Shown here piece after piece: positions 22,411-34,141 of a DNA stretch of 64,000 nucleotides. The translations under genes were made by a program, and so were the position numbers. Source of the stretch: Thozetella sp. PMI_491 (Eukaryota; Ascomycota; Sordariomycetes; Chaetosphaeriales; Chaetosphaeriaceae); assembly GCA_021432635.1 (NCBI GenBank), contig MU270099.1:128693-192692 (forward strand). The letters are read 5' to 3'. Numbering within the stretch: position 1 is the first letter of the stretch; each line of letters opens with the position of its first letter. Below the pieces are notes generated by a model, which worked only from the letters and a program-made list of their open reading frames with translations, did no database searches and was not told where the DNA came from.

Positions 22411-23286
22411 CTCGTAGACGAAAAAGAGGAAAGGTAACCAAAACAAGACGCGGCCGGGAGAGCATATGGGATTCACTGGCTTCGAGAAAGGAAAGTGCCA
22501 ACAATAAGTCCAGCGCGAGCGTAGCAAGAAGATATACACGGTGAGGTGATCGATTCAGGGGAGGTCAGCGCAAATATCGATTACCTGGATGCTAGGTATC
22601 CATCAGGCCCGAACCATTCGGACTGCAAAGAGCAATCAGTGCCATCATATTGATACCCCAAGACCACATAACTCCTTCGGGATCCTCTAGATATCTGCCA
22701 GCAGTCATGCATTTGATGCTAATCGTCAGGGCCTCGGGGAGGGAGTTACGTGATTGGTCCTCGGTGCGGGCTCACCAAGCATGTTTATGTGTACTTGCGG
22801 AATACGGAGTGGTTCTCACCTCGCCGTAGCGCTAACGTGCTTTGGCACCGCCGAATTTCTGTGGTACAAGACGAGCATTTGATTGGTTCTCGGTGCGGCA
22901 TTCCCGAAATGTACTAGAGCTGACTGCTTATTGAGCCTCGATACATGCGTTTAACCGGCAGTAACTGGATAGTTAATAATGACAAGACTCCATAATTGCT
23001 AGCTCCATGCTTCTATCGAGTCTCTTGCCCCGCTCGTCTCGTCTGTGGCGCCGCCAAAAGATCCTGTGCTAGTGTCTCAAACGATGGATCAAGGAGAATG
23101 GGGAGAAAGTTATAGAACCTTTCCGCGCGAAACTTGCCGCGCCAGTCTTGATGCGAGATTACCCGAAGTCTTGATTCTTTCTCTCCTTTCACGCAGCGAC
23201 CCGCGGCTACTTTTTCGCCCGCTCAGTTGACGGTGTTGCATCACTCTAAGGCTTGTCCTCTGCATTGGCGGATTTGATTCGACGGG
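22411..23286. other. Bidirectional promoter between MFS pump and Zn2Cys6 regulator
   Basis: About 880 bases shared by divergent genes. Contains the duplicated 18-mer at 22752 and 22881. No ORF of note. Confidence 0.55.
22752..22898. promoter_or_regulatory. Duplicated candidate regulator-binding element
   Basis: GATTGGTCCTCGGTGCGG at 22752-22769 and GATTGGTTCTCGGTGCGG at 22881-22898 differ by one base and are 129 bases apart in the MFS/regulator promoter. The core CGGTGCG also occurs, on the other strand, at 20341-20347 in the SDR promoter. CGG-containing sites suit Zn2Cys6 proteins, and a gene for one starts at 23287. Function is inferred. Confidence 0.5.
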
Positions 23287-25013
23287 ATGGGATCGCCGCA
23301 GACTCCGTGTTTCGCAGCCCCAGAGCTGCCGAAAATTCGTAGATTACGTACTGGTAAGTCTAGGGATAGTCCCGGCCCCCTCAACGGCTTGATGCTGGTC
23401 ATTTTGATACGACGTCGCCGAGGTCGCCCAAGCCGTGTTGATGAATTGCTCACGTGCCCCTGTCGTTAGGTTGTGTTCGGTGCAAAGCCAGGCGTCTGAA
23501 ATGTCCCGAGAACAAGCCAGCCTGCATGCGTTGCATCCGGTCCGGCCTCGAATGTAGGTATGTATCCAAGGGCTCAGCCTCGGAGAAACAGCCGCTTCGT
23601 CCACTCCTTCCGGTTCTTGCTGCATCAAAGCTGCCTCTTCTCGCGGCCGCCCCCGCAGTTGTCAAGATATTGCCCGACGAGGCACTGTATGTGGACCACT
23701 TCAAACATAGAGTCGCCCAACAACTGGGCACGCAACGCCCCACCAACTTCTGGCTGCACACGGTTCTACGGGAGTTCGTCCAAGATGAGGGCATCCGGAG
23801 CTGCGTTATCGCCCTCGGCGCCTTGGGCCGAGCCGTATCTCACGCCCCATCCAGCGTGCCCTTATTCAAGGTGCCACCCGCCCGCTCCGAGCACCAGAGG
23901 AAAGCCATGAAGTACTACGGGGAAGCGCTAGCAGGCTTCCGCAGTCGCATCTCTTTGCACAACTCGCCACCCCGCAGCATCCTCATTTTCACCATGCTTT
24001 TCTTAGTCTTTGAGGTCTTCCAGGGAAACACAACCGCCGTAGACAGACTTATGGCCCATGTATCTGTCCTTCTCAAAGACTTTCTCCTCTACAGCGCCGA
24101 CGGCAAATCCTCTTCCACAATTGCTGGATCATCCGATGACGACGGCGTCATCGCCGGCGAGTTGTTGTTCGCCCGCACGGTTGCCTTTAGCTGCTTCTTT
24201 TCTCCCATGTACCCGATGACAGAGCAGAGCACATTCCTCTGGCGGTTCGCTCTCACCGATGCGTCTATCCCAAACCCAGAGGAGAGCAACATAATATTCT
24301 GGAGTAAACTGTGGAAATGCGTCACCATGTCGGCGGTATCACACGCCCGCATCTCACGTCGAGTTTCATTAGGAGAGCCCACCCATGTCGGTTCCGCGTT
24401 ACACAGAGAGCACGAAGCACTACTCCGACACTTGCTACGCTACAGTATCGCTTTACAAGAGAAGCTTGCCCAAGAGAATGATCCGAATAGCCGGTTGCAC
24501 ATGGACCTCGCTAAAGTCGGTATCGACGTTTCGGAGATCGCCATTCGCTGCTCTTTCGACCCAACAGGTGCTATGTGGGACGCTAAGCGAGATGTATGTC
24601 TCAAAACACTTAAAAAGAACCAAGCTCTCGTGGATGCCGATCCTCACGGTCCAACGACACGAACCATACTCCTCGACGGCATGTTTCCGGGTGTCCTAGT
24701 TGCTGCGAGGGGGAGCCGTGATGCGGAGGTTCGATCGACGGCAATGGCTCTGTGCAGATCCCTCGTCACTGCGTCTTCTAGCTGGGATGTCAAAGGGGTG
24801 TTTTTGGGAACACATGCACTCCTGGAAGCTGAAGAGGCTCACCGAGACGCCGACGGCCGTATCCCGTGGGATGCTAGGTATGAATGGACTGAAGGGCATT
24901 GGAACAATGCGAATGACGAGTTTCATGTCACACTTACCGGCAACCTTCGAGTAGAGGGGAAATTGCGGGAGGTAAAGGTCGTCCTCCGACCCCGAGATTT
25001 TAATCTGATATGA
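23287..25013 (+). CDS. Zn2Cys6 fungal transcription factor (cluster regulator candidate)
   Basis: Exon 1 is 23287-23353 (MGSPQTPCFAAPEL...), the intron has a GTAAGT donor at 23354 and TTAG acceptor ending at 23469, and exon 2 is 23470-25013; 536 residues. The splice restores GCVRCKARRLKC, then CMRCIRSGLEC, a complete six-cysteine binuclear cluster at residues ~23-50. Without this intron the reading frame has only a GTG before the cluster, so the upstream ATG is required. The rest resembles the fungal regulatory middle region with few sharp motifs. It should act in the nucleus on CGG-type sites. It is divergent from the MFS pump, and duplicated CGGTGCG sites lie between them, so it is the likely regulator of the MFS and SDR genes. 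Confidence 0.85.
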
Positions 25014-25501
25014 AGAAGGGTTCATATGGGACAGGAATAGATCAGGGTTACCGCTCAATTGCCTCTACCCACCGATTTTCAGACTGTACAGGCTTCAGTC
25101 GTTTAGATATTGTGCCCCAAAGCAAGTTAAATTTCACCGCAGAAGTCGAAATCACGGGTGAGTGTCTTTTGTGACCTTGGCTTGGAGGTTCCCCGGCGCT
25201 GCGCTGCAGGCTAGCTCTCATGATCACTATATCTACCTAGTCCTCTGGGTAGGTTGGGTGCTAACAAGCATGGCCCATTACCATCCCACACGTGGCTACT
25301 AGCAATAGCAATGAAGAGAGAGAAAACTTGTGGGGGCTCTGTCTTTGAACGCTTCGATCTAACGCACTGCCGAGAACCTTTTCAGTATCTTCAGTCTAGC
25401 TTCCGCGTACTTATACATCTATCTAAACCCGGTCTCTTGCAAATGATACACCTTTGTCCACCCCTCCAAACCCTATGACATTACTGATAGCATATACATT
25501 C
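25014..25501. other. Intergenic region between convergent genes
   Basis: About 490 bases carrying the 3' flanks of the Zn2Cys6 regulator and the DJ-1 family gene. Nothing else recognised. Confidence 0.4.
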
Positions 25502-26256
25502 TTAAGCCAGAACCTCTAGGATTGTTTTAGCAACCCCTGCGGCCGAAGCGGGGTTCTGGCCGGTAATAAGTCGCCCATCCCTTACGACATGCGCCTCCCA
25601 TACCTGGTCAGCCTTCGAGTAGCGACCACCACTTTCGGCATTTAGTTTATCCTCTAGGATAAATGGTACGACGTCTCCGAAGCCGAGTACGTCGACCTCT
25701 GCTCGGGAGAACCCAGTAACATTCTTTCCCTTGACAATGTGGTCGCCGCTAGAAAGCTTCACGTTCGCCAGCGCTCCCACTCCCGCACAATCGGCGGCGA
25801 CAACCTTCCCCTTTTCCCAAAACTCAGCAATCAGGGCCTGAGAGATCTTGTCGCTGGCTAAGTCGAACATTGGCCCGTGGCCGCCTACGACGTATAGAGC
25901 GTCAAACTCATCGGCCCTGCCAAGGAACGAGCTGAGCGTTTCAGTATTCTGATAGATGCTCTTCTCATCGTTGAGGAAGTTGATTGAGTTTTCCTCTTTG
26001 TACTGATCGACCGACAGCTGGATTGACGTAGGATCCGGTACTGTGGCACCGCCTTTGGGCGAGGCATAGGACAGCTCGTACTGAGGCGAAAGAGTATAAT
26101 ACGGATCCGCAAACTCAGGCTACGAAGGTTAGTCAGTACACAAAACCGATGCTGATCCGAAAATAGGCTTATACTGACAAGCCAGAAGCCAATATCAATA
26201 TCCTTCCCAGGGACCTTATTGATAGAAGTGACGAGGAAGAGGATTTTCTTCGACAT
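25502..26256 (-). CDS. DJ-1/PfpI superfamily protein (Hsp31-like)
   Basis: Two exons: 26256-26179 and 26119-25502, intron 59 nt (donor GTCAGT), 231 residues. The N-terminus KKILFLVTSINKVPG and the loop ALYVVGGHGPMFDL are characteristic of Hsp31-like class-I glutamine-amidotransferase-fold proteins. That family includes glutathione-independent glyoxalases and chaperones. The nucleophile elbow reads AADCAGVGAL. The Cys is kept, but the residue after it, His in the usual VCHGP motif, is Ala. Glu/Asp of the ADEFDALYV region is present. Loss of that His would be expected to impair glyoxalase activity, so a chaperone or redox role, or no activity, is possible. No targeting signal. Confidence 0.85.
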
Positions 26257-26992
26257 TGTAGCGGGGAACAAGCGATATGCAGAATATCCTTTGTGAGATG
26301 AAGTGCAGCGTTGAATTTGAGTAGTGTGTACGATGCGATTCAGGAAACTTGAATGTGGTACTGCTGTAGTAGATTTATGGAAGCCAGATGCGATGATTCC
26401 CTCATTATACTTATATTGTACGAAGGCAGTGGCCCGATTCATTTACAGTAGGTTGTCCGAAGAGGGCTTGTATTATCCAGGAGCAACTCCGCACCAATCG
26501 AAGGCCCCACCCCCGGTCCTCCCCTCGCCTCCACGGCCGTTGCTCGGCTTTCAAGCTTGGGCTAGCCAATCAAGGAGCGTGAATGATTCAGCAACATTTC
26601 CTCGGATGTTTCTCGGACCTAGTGTAGCGTGACCAGAGCCTAGGAGTAACTCCTAACCAATCGATTTTTCGGATCTATGTCGGAGTCCCCAAACGTAGCC
26701 GCCGGCAGTTAGCAGTTGCGAAATTGATACCATCGCTACAACCATCCGAGGCCTACATTGTTTATCGCCAGTTTCACACCTAGCATGAAAACTGAAAAGA
26801 TAATGGAAGATATCTAAGTGCTTGCACTTTCTGCTCCCGGTCGGATATACTAAATTGCTCGAAATTGGGGGACTCGTTGCAGCCGTCAAGGCCAGGCCAT
26901 TGTTACATGCTTGCAGGCTACTTACGATGTTGCTGGTATATAAGTTAATCAGCATCACCAATTCCTGGCGAGGCTTGGGCATTCTGTTCGTT
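26257..26992. other. Intergenic region
   Basis: About 740 bases containing the DJ-1 gene promoter and the GMC gene 3' flank. A C-rich tract lies near 26509-26530. No gene supported. Confidence 0.4.
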
Positions 26993-28886
26993 CTATATCT
27001 GCTCCCCTTGCCACGCCTCTATCACGAACTCGGCGCACCTTTCTCCAATCATGTAAACGGGCGCAGCGGTAGAAGCGGTCGCCGGCCTAGGAAGTACGCT
27101 TGCATCCGCAATCCTCAAGTTGGGCACCCCGTGAACTCGCAGCTTCTGGTCCGCCACGCCGTCCTCCTTGTTGCGACTCATCCGGCACGTGCTGGAAGGA
27201 TTGTAACTCCCCGTCACCAAGCGTTTTACATACTCATCGATGTCCTCGTCGGTCACGGTCCGCCATGCGCCTTCTTGCGGAGGCACCGCCCGCCGAATCT
27301 TCTTCTTCTCCTTCTTACTCTTGCTTTTATCCAGCACAGCATCTAGATGCTCTAGCTCCATCCCTGGCGCCATCGCCAGCGGCGCCGGGTGTGGATAGTC
27401 CGACTCGGAGGATGAGAACTCATCGGCTAGGCGCATGGCAAACCTTACGGCCATGCGCATACGGGCAGAGTCGCGCTCATCCGCTAGCAGTGGGAGAATA
27501 ATTCGGAGTGGCGCGTCCGGGTCAGTGCCGGACGTCAACTTCACATAGCCCGTAGTGAACGGCTGCACGAGCGCGGCGTTCCATGTCAAGCATGGGACAC
27601 CAGGAACGCCGTGCTCAATGAGGGTGCTGATAGGATTGACCATGATCTCAAGGTCCACAACCTCGTCGTCGTCTCGAGGGCTACGTACCGCTAACGTCGA
27701 CGGATTAAGTGTGGCCGAGTGTACAAAGGCGGCGCAGTGCTGGCCGCAGGAACCAAGCAAGCCGGTGCCTCGGACAAACCACAGCAGGAGGTGCCAGAGG
27801 GCTCCGACCGTCTGCATCACGTGGAAGGTGTGTTTAGTCGGGAGTTCGGTCATGATGGGCACGAGAGGATGCGTACTCAAGTTGGCGCCGACAGCAGGGA
27901 GATCTTGCACCACGGGGATGGCATTGGCCGTAAGGTGGTCCTTGGGGCCGATGCCACTGCCTAGAGTTAGCGACCACGGCACAATGAAGGAACGGAGGAA
28001 CGAAGGAAACATACCTGAGCATCAGAAGCTGTGGAGAGCCAAGAACACCGCTGCAGATGATAATCTCTCGGTGGACCCTGACCAGGACTTCAGGCCCTCC
28101 ACTGACCGGCCGCACCCATACGCCATCAACCCGTGTCCTACCACCCCCGAACTCGAGCTTTGTTGCCATGGCACCGGTACAAACCGTCAAATGCCTCTGC
28201 CTCTCGTTCACCACCCCTGCGTCTAGCCACGCCGTCAGTGCAGAGCTCCTTACTCCCCTCGCATCGACCGTCGACTCAATTCGCCCATACCCCTGTGAAG
28301 TAGTCGCGTGGATGCTCTCGCCCTCCTGCCTGCCTAATCCAACTCGCTCCATCACATCCTCCACATACTTCATAGACCCTAGATCTGCCGGCTGCCTCCT
28401 TTTTATACACTTTTCGACCCTCTCAAAAGCTGGCTCCACGTGGCGCCACGTCCAATTCTCTAGCCCTAGATCTCGTGCCCAGCCATCATATTGTGCGGGT
28501 GACCCTCGCTTCCAAACCATCGAGTTCGCACGACTTGTACCGCCAAGTAATTCACCCGCGACGAGCTTCACGCTGCGCCCAAGAAGGTGCGCGTTCGGCT
28601 CAGACTGCCGGCTGACGACGCCACGCTGCAGCAGGCCAAGCAGCGGAATGCGCGACAGCATGCCGAGGTTCGCTCGTCCCTTCTCCAAGACAAGGACTGA
28701 TACTGTGGGAGCCACAGAAAGCCGCTGCGCGATGAGGCATCCTGCTGTTCCGCCTAGATCCGCACGTCAGCTGAGAGGCATGCGTCGAATGTACATGGGG
28801 AACCTGCCGCCTACAATGATGTAATCAAATGTCTTGTCCGCGACATCGCTTACTGTGCGCTCAGGATACGAACTAAAAGGCCACAT
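26993..28886 (-). CDS. GMC-family FAD oxidoreductase with altered active site
   Basis: Three exons: 28886-28808, 28753-28015 and 27956-26993, about 595 residues. The first join uses a GC-AG intron (GCAGGT donor, 54 nt). It restores FDYIIVGGGTAGC, the FAD-binding GxGxxG-type loop, followed by VLVLEKG. GMC signature 1 is GELLGGTSRANSMVW, and signature 2 lies in GVLGSPQLLML. The C-terminal block has LRVHGVPNLRIADASV. Active GMC enzymes carry His before PSSTC/GTC and His or Asn before TxAP. Here these read YNPSSTC and ATASTAAP, so Asn and Ser replace the two catalytic positions. There is no signal peptide, suggesting an intracellular alcohol/choline-dehydrogenase-like protein. Start ATG 28886 (MWPFSSYPERT) is chosen over 28997. 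Confidence 0.85.
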
Positions 28887-29856
28887 GATAGTAACTCTAC
28901 GCACAAGGGCTTGACGAGAGTTGCCGCTCGACAGGACTTTTTCGTTGTTGTTCGGCGGCAGGATTGGATATATGGGACGGCACAGAAAACTGATCAATCA
29001 GCATGAAGCGGAGACCGGACTTACCTAATACCGTGAGCTATACTCGGTTAGTTCTATATCCGTACATGAGTTAGTATCCCTCGAAAGTTCTTTATGGGAA
29101 TCCTGACCTTACATAAATAGCAAGGCCGTTCCTCTACTCGGGGTAAGTATAGATGATATCGTCGTGGGCCGGAACGGGTAAGACAGGACAAGCGGTTTTC
29201 CAGTGAGGGTTAGGGTTGACAGAGAGGCCGAATCTAGCCCGCCCCTTCTCCGATTTTCGTCTAGTGGGAATCGCTGATACTGTCCAACATATTATGCACG
29301 AGTGGTATAAGAGCAAGTTGTGACAAAATACGCATCTAGTACAAACGAGTTCAGGGACTGGTCCTAAGGAGCCGAAGATGGTCACCATGGTCCCGTAGAC
29401 CGCGCCCTATGCTCTGTGATCTATAGTTTCATAATGGTTGACTGACATTGTAGGGAGGGCAATCACGTATGAGAACTCGTCTTGGCAGCGGCTCCTCCAT
29501 GGTGGCTGAGGCAACCGTGACCCAAACATAGGCCTGGCAGTTCGACATGGTTCTGTGTGTGATCCCGGCTCATTTACTTGCACGACCAATTAATTAGGGC
29601 TTAGCTGTCCTGGAGCTTGTTTCGGCGAGCATAGCCGGGGCAAATACTATCCGTCTTAGGAGATGCAGTACATCGTTAGACGCTCAGCTGCCAAGCCACA
29701 TGGCCTTGGCGGTGCCACCTGGGCGCCTGTGCAGCAATCATGGATAAATTGGTCTACCTCTGGCTGGCCGCCCCTTCTTCCAACCACCGTCTTGCCGTGT
29801 GAACTTCCTTCTCGCGAGCGCGGCGCCTGGGTCGGAACGGATCCATAGTCCTCACT
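28887..29856. other. Intergenic region between divergent genes
   Basis: About 970 bases with the promoters of the GMC and CFEM genes. No element or gene recognised. Confidence 0.4.
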
Positions 29857-31179
29857 ATGGCCCCCATCAGCTTTTATCTCTTCCTCCTCGGATGCGCTTC
29901 ACATGTTTCTGCTATCGAAACAGTGAGTATAAATGGGTTGTTCCCATCCGGTCAACATGCTTGCGCCACCGCCTGCGTTTACACTGTAAACGCCTTTGCT
30001 ACCGACGTCGGAATCGCTCTGTCATGTGGCAGTCCGTATGACAACAACTGCTTCTGCGCTACGGAAGCGGCTTCGGCGTCGAAGGCGAGCGCCTTTTTAT
30101 TGAGCTGTGCCACTAGTAAATGTTCGGCTGGCGACAGATCGCAAGACCTGACGGCGATGCACTCTTTCTACGCTTCTTACTGCATGAATGCTGGCTACAC
30201 CCAGCCTGGTGCAACCGACTGGTACACTGCCGAGTCTGGGCCAACTCCAGCACCTGGCCAGACGACATCGAATGGACCAACTCAGACGACAACACAGCTC
30301 ACTGTCGTCACCCATACAACGCCCAGCTCGGCGGTAGCCACGCAGCCGCAGGGTAAGTTCCTGCTTCTGCTCATGATGGCATTTTTGCTATTATAAGTAT
30401 ATCACCCGTCGTTTAGTAACTGGTCAATTTATCTCCCTGAATTGCTTCTCACAAGTCTCTTGGCAGTTACCGTGAAAGCGACATCCACTCTCTGGGTGGA
30501 CTCGAAAGGCTCCGTTGTGCCCGCCCCGTCGGAGTCCGAATCTGGTCCAAATAAGGTTGCACTGGGAGTTGGTCTCGGTGTGGGAATTCCTGTAGCGATT
30601 GCTCTTGCCAGCGTTGGAATTTGGTTTGGCTGCCGTCGACGCCCAAAAACTCTGCCCGCTCCGCCGGACGAGCAGCTCGACTACCCCGGCAACCAACCGA
30701 TGGTGGCACCCTATCATCCCACTCAGTATGGAGGGTTGACATCGGCGGTAGTTAGTAACCCCTCCCCGGGTCCAGTACCTGAAAAAGAAGTTTCGTCGAA
30801 GATGCATAGCCCACCGCTAGGCCAGGAGCGAGAGCTGACCGGGGAGGGTTTGCGGAGGGAGCTGAGCGGCCGAGAGATGCAGAACTCAACCGCGATCATC
30901 CCGTCAAGCCTGCCTAGTACAGCAATAAGCAATCACGAGATGAGTGGAGCAACCATATCGGGGGAGTTGTCGGGACAATCATGGAGCCCACAGCCGGGAG
31001 AGCTGTCAGGACAGGGATGGAGTCCACCCCCAAGAGAGCTAGCTGGACAGGGATGGAGTCCGCCCCCGGGTGAATTAGCGGGACACGGAAGGAGTCCGCC
31101 GCCGGGCTACGAACATATGGGCGGTGCTGTGTACAATCAGCCTCAGGGACAAGGGCAGCAGCGGTGGGAGATGGGCTAG
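29857..31179 (+). CDS. CFEM-domain membrane protein with repeat-bearing cytoplasmic tail
   Basis: Exons 29857-30352 and 30467-31179, GTAAGT intron of 114 nt, 402 residues. The signal peptide ends near residue 19 (MAPISFYLFLLGCASHVSA). The CFEM domain follows with eight cysteines (GQHACATAC, ALSCGS, NNCFC, LLSCATSKC, SYC). A Thr-rich stalk leads across the splice to a single transmembrane helix (VALGVGLGVGIPVAIALASV) with a basic stop-transfer segment CRRRPK. The ~170-residue cytoplasmic tail is Pro/Ser/Gly-rich and ends with four 12-residue repeats. Topology is that of a type I membrane receptor-like CFEM protein such as those implicated in surface sensing. CFEM proteins can also bind haem. 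It is not GPI-anchored. The ligand is unknown. Confidence 0.85.
30961..31104 (+). repeat. Four 36-bp in-frame coding repeats
   Basis: Units at 30961, 30997, 31033 and 31069 encode GELSGQSWSPQP, GELSGQGWSPPP, RELAGQGWSPPP and GELAGHGRSPPP. The bases have diverged mostly at third positions, so the peptide is under some constraint. A related ELTGEGLRRELSGRE segment precedes them. Confidence 0.92.
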
Positions 31180-31926
31180 CATTGTGGACTATTTATCTCC
31201 GGTGTGGGTAACTTTGCCACGTGAAGGAATTTAATAACTAGGAGCCAGCCTTTATTGTACAGGATAATTTTCCCTGGCAAGCCTCGGAACTAGAGCTGTA
31301 GACACAATATGGAAAAGCTTCAATCTACAAGGCGGATACCAGAGCCAATATTCTCAAGGCACAATGACAAACTAGGAGTAGGAGTAGTCAGATCAAACTC
31401 GTTCAAAGGTACCGACACTCAGGGCTACTAGAGCCTCATGCGGACCTGGTACGTAAATCCCTTACATCTCGGTTATTATCAGTTTTCGAGAATGTATGGC
31501 CCAGCTCATCCCTTAAGAACTTATTAATACAACGATATTTTCTCTTTAACGCTGCCCTGTCTCTCTTCACCCCTCGGTGTAATGTACCATGAAAACCCCT
31601 CAGTCGTCTAGCTTTTTGACCAGTGGCTGAATAGTCGTCGATAGTTTGCACAAAGTGGTATAAAATATGCTCCTAAATTATTCTTATAGAAAGTTATATT
31701 CAGTTACCTATCTCCACTACTAAGGAAACCGAACTCCCTTTGATCAGCAATAAATTACGAACAGGCATAGGTCAAGACTACTTTCTACATCACCTTTTTG
31801 AGCACCTTATTCTTTAGACGAATAGATATTGCAGAAAGTTGATTATCAGTTTGTGAAGCACTTTTACTTAGAATCAAAACAGTTTATGTGTAGTCCTTAT
31901 CAGCTGTCTTCTCAGATTCCCGTAGC
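31180..31926. other. Intergenic region between convergent genes
   Basis: About 750 AT-richer bases. A 71-codon minus ORF at 31436-31651 is rich in Arg/Lys and ends in a coiled-coil-like segment, but I cannot place it. Possibly a decayed fragment. Confidence 0.3.
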
Positions 31927-34141
31927 TTAGAGCATCTTTCTCATGTCACGAACTATGGCCCTTGCTATGTAAGACAGGACTTCACGAGACTCCCACACAG
32001 GCAGCACTACGCATATTATAGCGCTGATCCATATCCAAATAAAGGCAATGACGACATATGCCTTGAAGAATCCCAAGCTGAAAGTGTAACCGGTGCCGTA
32101 GAGCGTAAATGGCAACAGGACTAGGAAACCTAGCGCACCAATAGCAAGCGCGGTCAATGCGAATCTGCGCTGAGATCGCACTTCTTCCGGAGTTAGCGCA
32201 GAAACCGGCACTATTGGCTCCCTGTTTGGGCGTGTAAAATGTGTGGTGACGGTGCCGCCCTCATCCTCTCCGGGAAGGTAGGCTTGTGTGGCGGCTACCG
32301 TCGCTCCCTCCTCGAGCTTCGCCTCATCTATTTTGGTTTCTGCATCATCTGCAACATCTTCAACCACGCCTACAAGTTCCACAGGATGTTTCTCGGGAAA
32401 TAGAAAGGTCAGGGAGACGATGGAGATAGCACCAACGCCAAGGGCCACGCAGTCTCCGGCAAGCGAATTGTAGGAGTTACCGAGCGTCGTAATGTTGATG
32501 GCCCCGGACCGAAGCTGGGCGCACACTAGCCAGGTGATGAGGCCGCTGCATAGGGCAAGGATGGGGCTCACTTGTGCTGCCAGAGTGCTGGTTCGGTCCC
32601 ACAAAACAATGGCTGCCATGGGGAACGAGCCACCGCCCATCAAACAGCCAAAGATCTTGACCAAGAAGCCAAGCGAAATGCCAACGGCCTGGAAGATGCA
32701 GCAGATGACGGCAAGTACGATCCCGTATGCTAGGAAAGTTGCTATGTGAGCCCATTTCTTTGAAATTAGGCGAGGGACTTGACGTACTAAATAGACCAGC
32801 AATAGAAGCGATAAGTAGCTTCTTATTGGTGGCTGAAGGACTGATATAAGCTTTGTAAATGTCGAATGTCATTAAGGAGCTAGCCGCGATGCTCTCCGCC
32901 GATGTAGACGAGGTGATAGCCATGAAGAGAAGCGTAATAATAAGTGCAGCACCGTGTTGACCCATGATGGCGATGGCAGCTGCAGGTGCGGCGAGACCGT
33001 TACTGACTTGCGCACTAGTCAGGGTCACAGGAAAGATGTCGGAGTCTTGCAGTGCCGCAGCCGTCAGACCCATGCATGTCGCCATGGCGAATGGAATGGC
33101 ATACCAAGCCACGCTTCCCAATACGTAGCCGCGAACGGCGGTTCGTGGGTCTGACGCAATCACTCGTTGCCAATATGCTTGGTCTGTCCAGATGGCCGAG
33201 AAGCTTCCAATCAAGATCGTCATAGCCGTGACCAAGCCCTCCGATGACTTGACCGTGAAATAGGAGCCGTTGTAACTGTCAGCTTCTGTAGCTGGGTTCT
33301 CTGATTGTTTCGACAGCAGATCGTAGAGTGCTTCTGGGGAGCCGATGTGTGGGCTGGTCGTATAAACAGAAAACATGAACGTGAAAATACACCCATAGAG
33401 AAATGTAGTATGAAGGTAGTCGCAAATAAAAGTTGATCGAAGGCCGCCAACGACGATATACGATTGCACGGCGACGATGAGTATGAAGTAAGATGCCCAG
33501 ATATTCATCCCCGACAAAGCGACAAACACACTGCAGCCCCCCGTCAACAGCGCAGAGCCATTGACAAAGTTAGATAGCAGACCTAGAGCGGTGTAGATCT
33601 TGTGTGCGAGCTTGCCATGCCTAGATAGCACGATTTCTGGAGCAAACTTGCAATGTTAGCCTATGAAGTCGCCCACAGTCGGTACCTCACCCTCCTTGGT
33701 TCACGAACCGGGGAATGTATGCGCATTGTTAGCACCCTTTTTTACGTGATATGCCGTGACTGCGAAGAGCAAGGTTTGGCAGCTTCCGACAGCACCAAAC
33801 CACAAGCCACCGCCAACCCCATAGGAAAAGGCCAAGGTGCATGAAGTCAGAAGGGTTGTTGCATGAGTCCAGCTTGAGACGATGCCGGCTGCAATCATGC
33901 CTAAAGAGGAGTTCGTTAGCGATTCAGAGGGTATTTAGCTGCACGAGAACTTACCGGGTTTGACCGAACGGGACGCTGCATTGAATTCCTCAGTCGACTT
34001 GAATGTGTTGTATTGCGCGTATCGATTTTGCACGAGTGTGATAAGGATCATGATGATACAAAATGCTGCACCCAAACCAGCAACTAGGCCGTAGCCTACG
34101 CTGGGTTGGAGTACTTGAAGTGTGCCCTTTGCCTCGGCCAT
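31927..34141 (-). CDS. Sodium:solute symporter, urea/polyamine transporter (DUR3-like)
   Basis: Four exons. Exon 1 starts at ATG 34141 and reads VGYGLVAGLGAAF...FNAASRSVKPG. Exon 2 begins at GMIAAGIVSSWT and covers the next helices. Exon 3 (~33630-32788) runs to FDIYKAYISPSATNKK, and exon 4 is 32741-31927. The exon 3-4 join uses a 46-nt intron (32787-32742; GTACGT donor, GCCTAAT branch point) that restores AGLFTTFLAYGIVLAV. The product is about 690 residues with some 15 hydrophobic helices. The SSF landmark is SFSAIWTDQAYWQR, and TSSTSAESIAASSLMTFDIY is characteristic of DUR3. In yeast DUR3 imports urea and polyamines at the plasma membrane. The cytosolic loop DDAETKIDEAK is acidic. Its position beside an amidase-containing island suggests nitrogen scavenging. 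Confidence 0.88.

Noticed and set aside
23454-23469. Start of the Zn2Cys6 regulator at 23454.
   Set aside because: The codon there is GTG; an upstream ATG exon (23287-23353) with a GTAAGT donor completes the zinc cluster.
31436-31651. Basic 71-codon minus ORF as a possible transposon or DUF3435 remnant.
   Set aside because: Resemblance is only to general charged coiled-coil composition; too weak to call.
32742-32860. Apparent frameshift in the DUR3-like transporter between SPSATNKK and the next helix.
   Set aside because: A 46-nt intron with a GTACGT donor and CTAAT branch point (32787-32742) restores a continuous transporter sequence.
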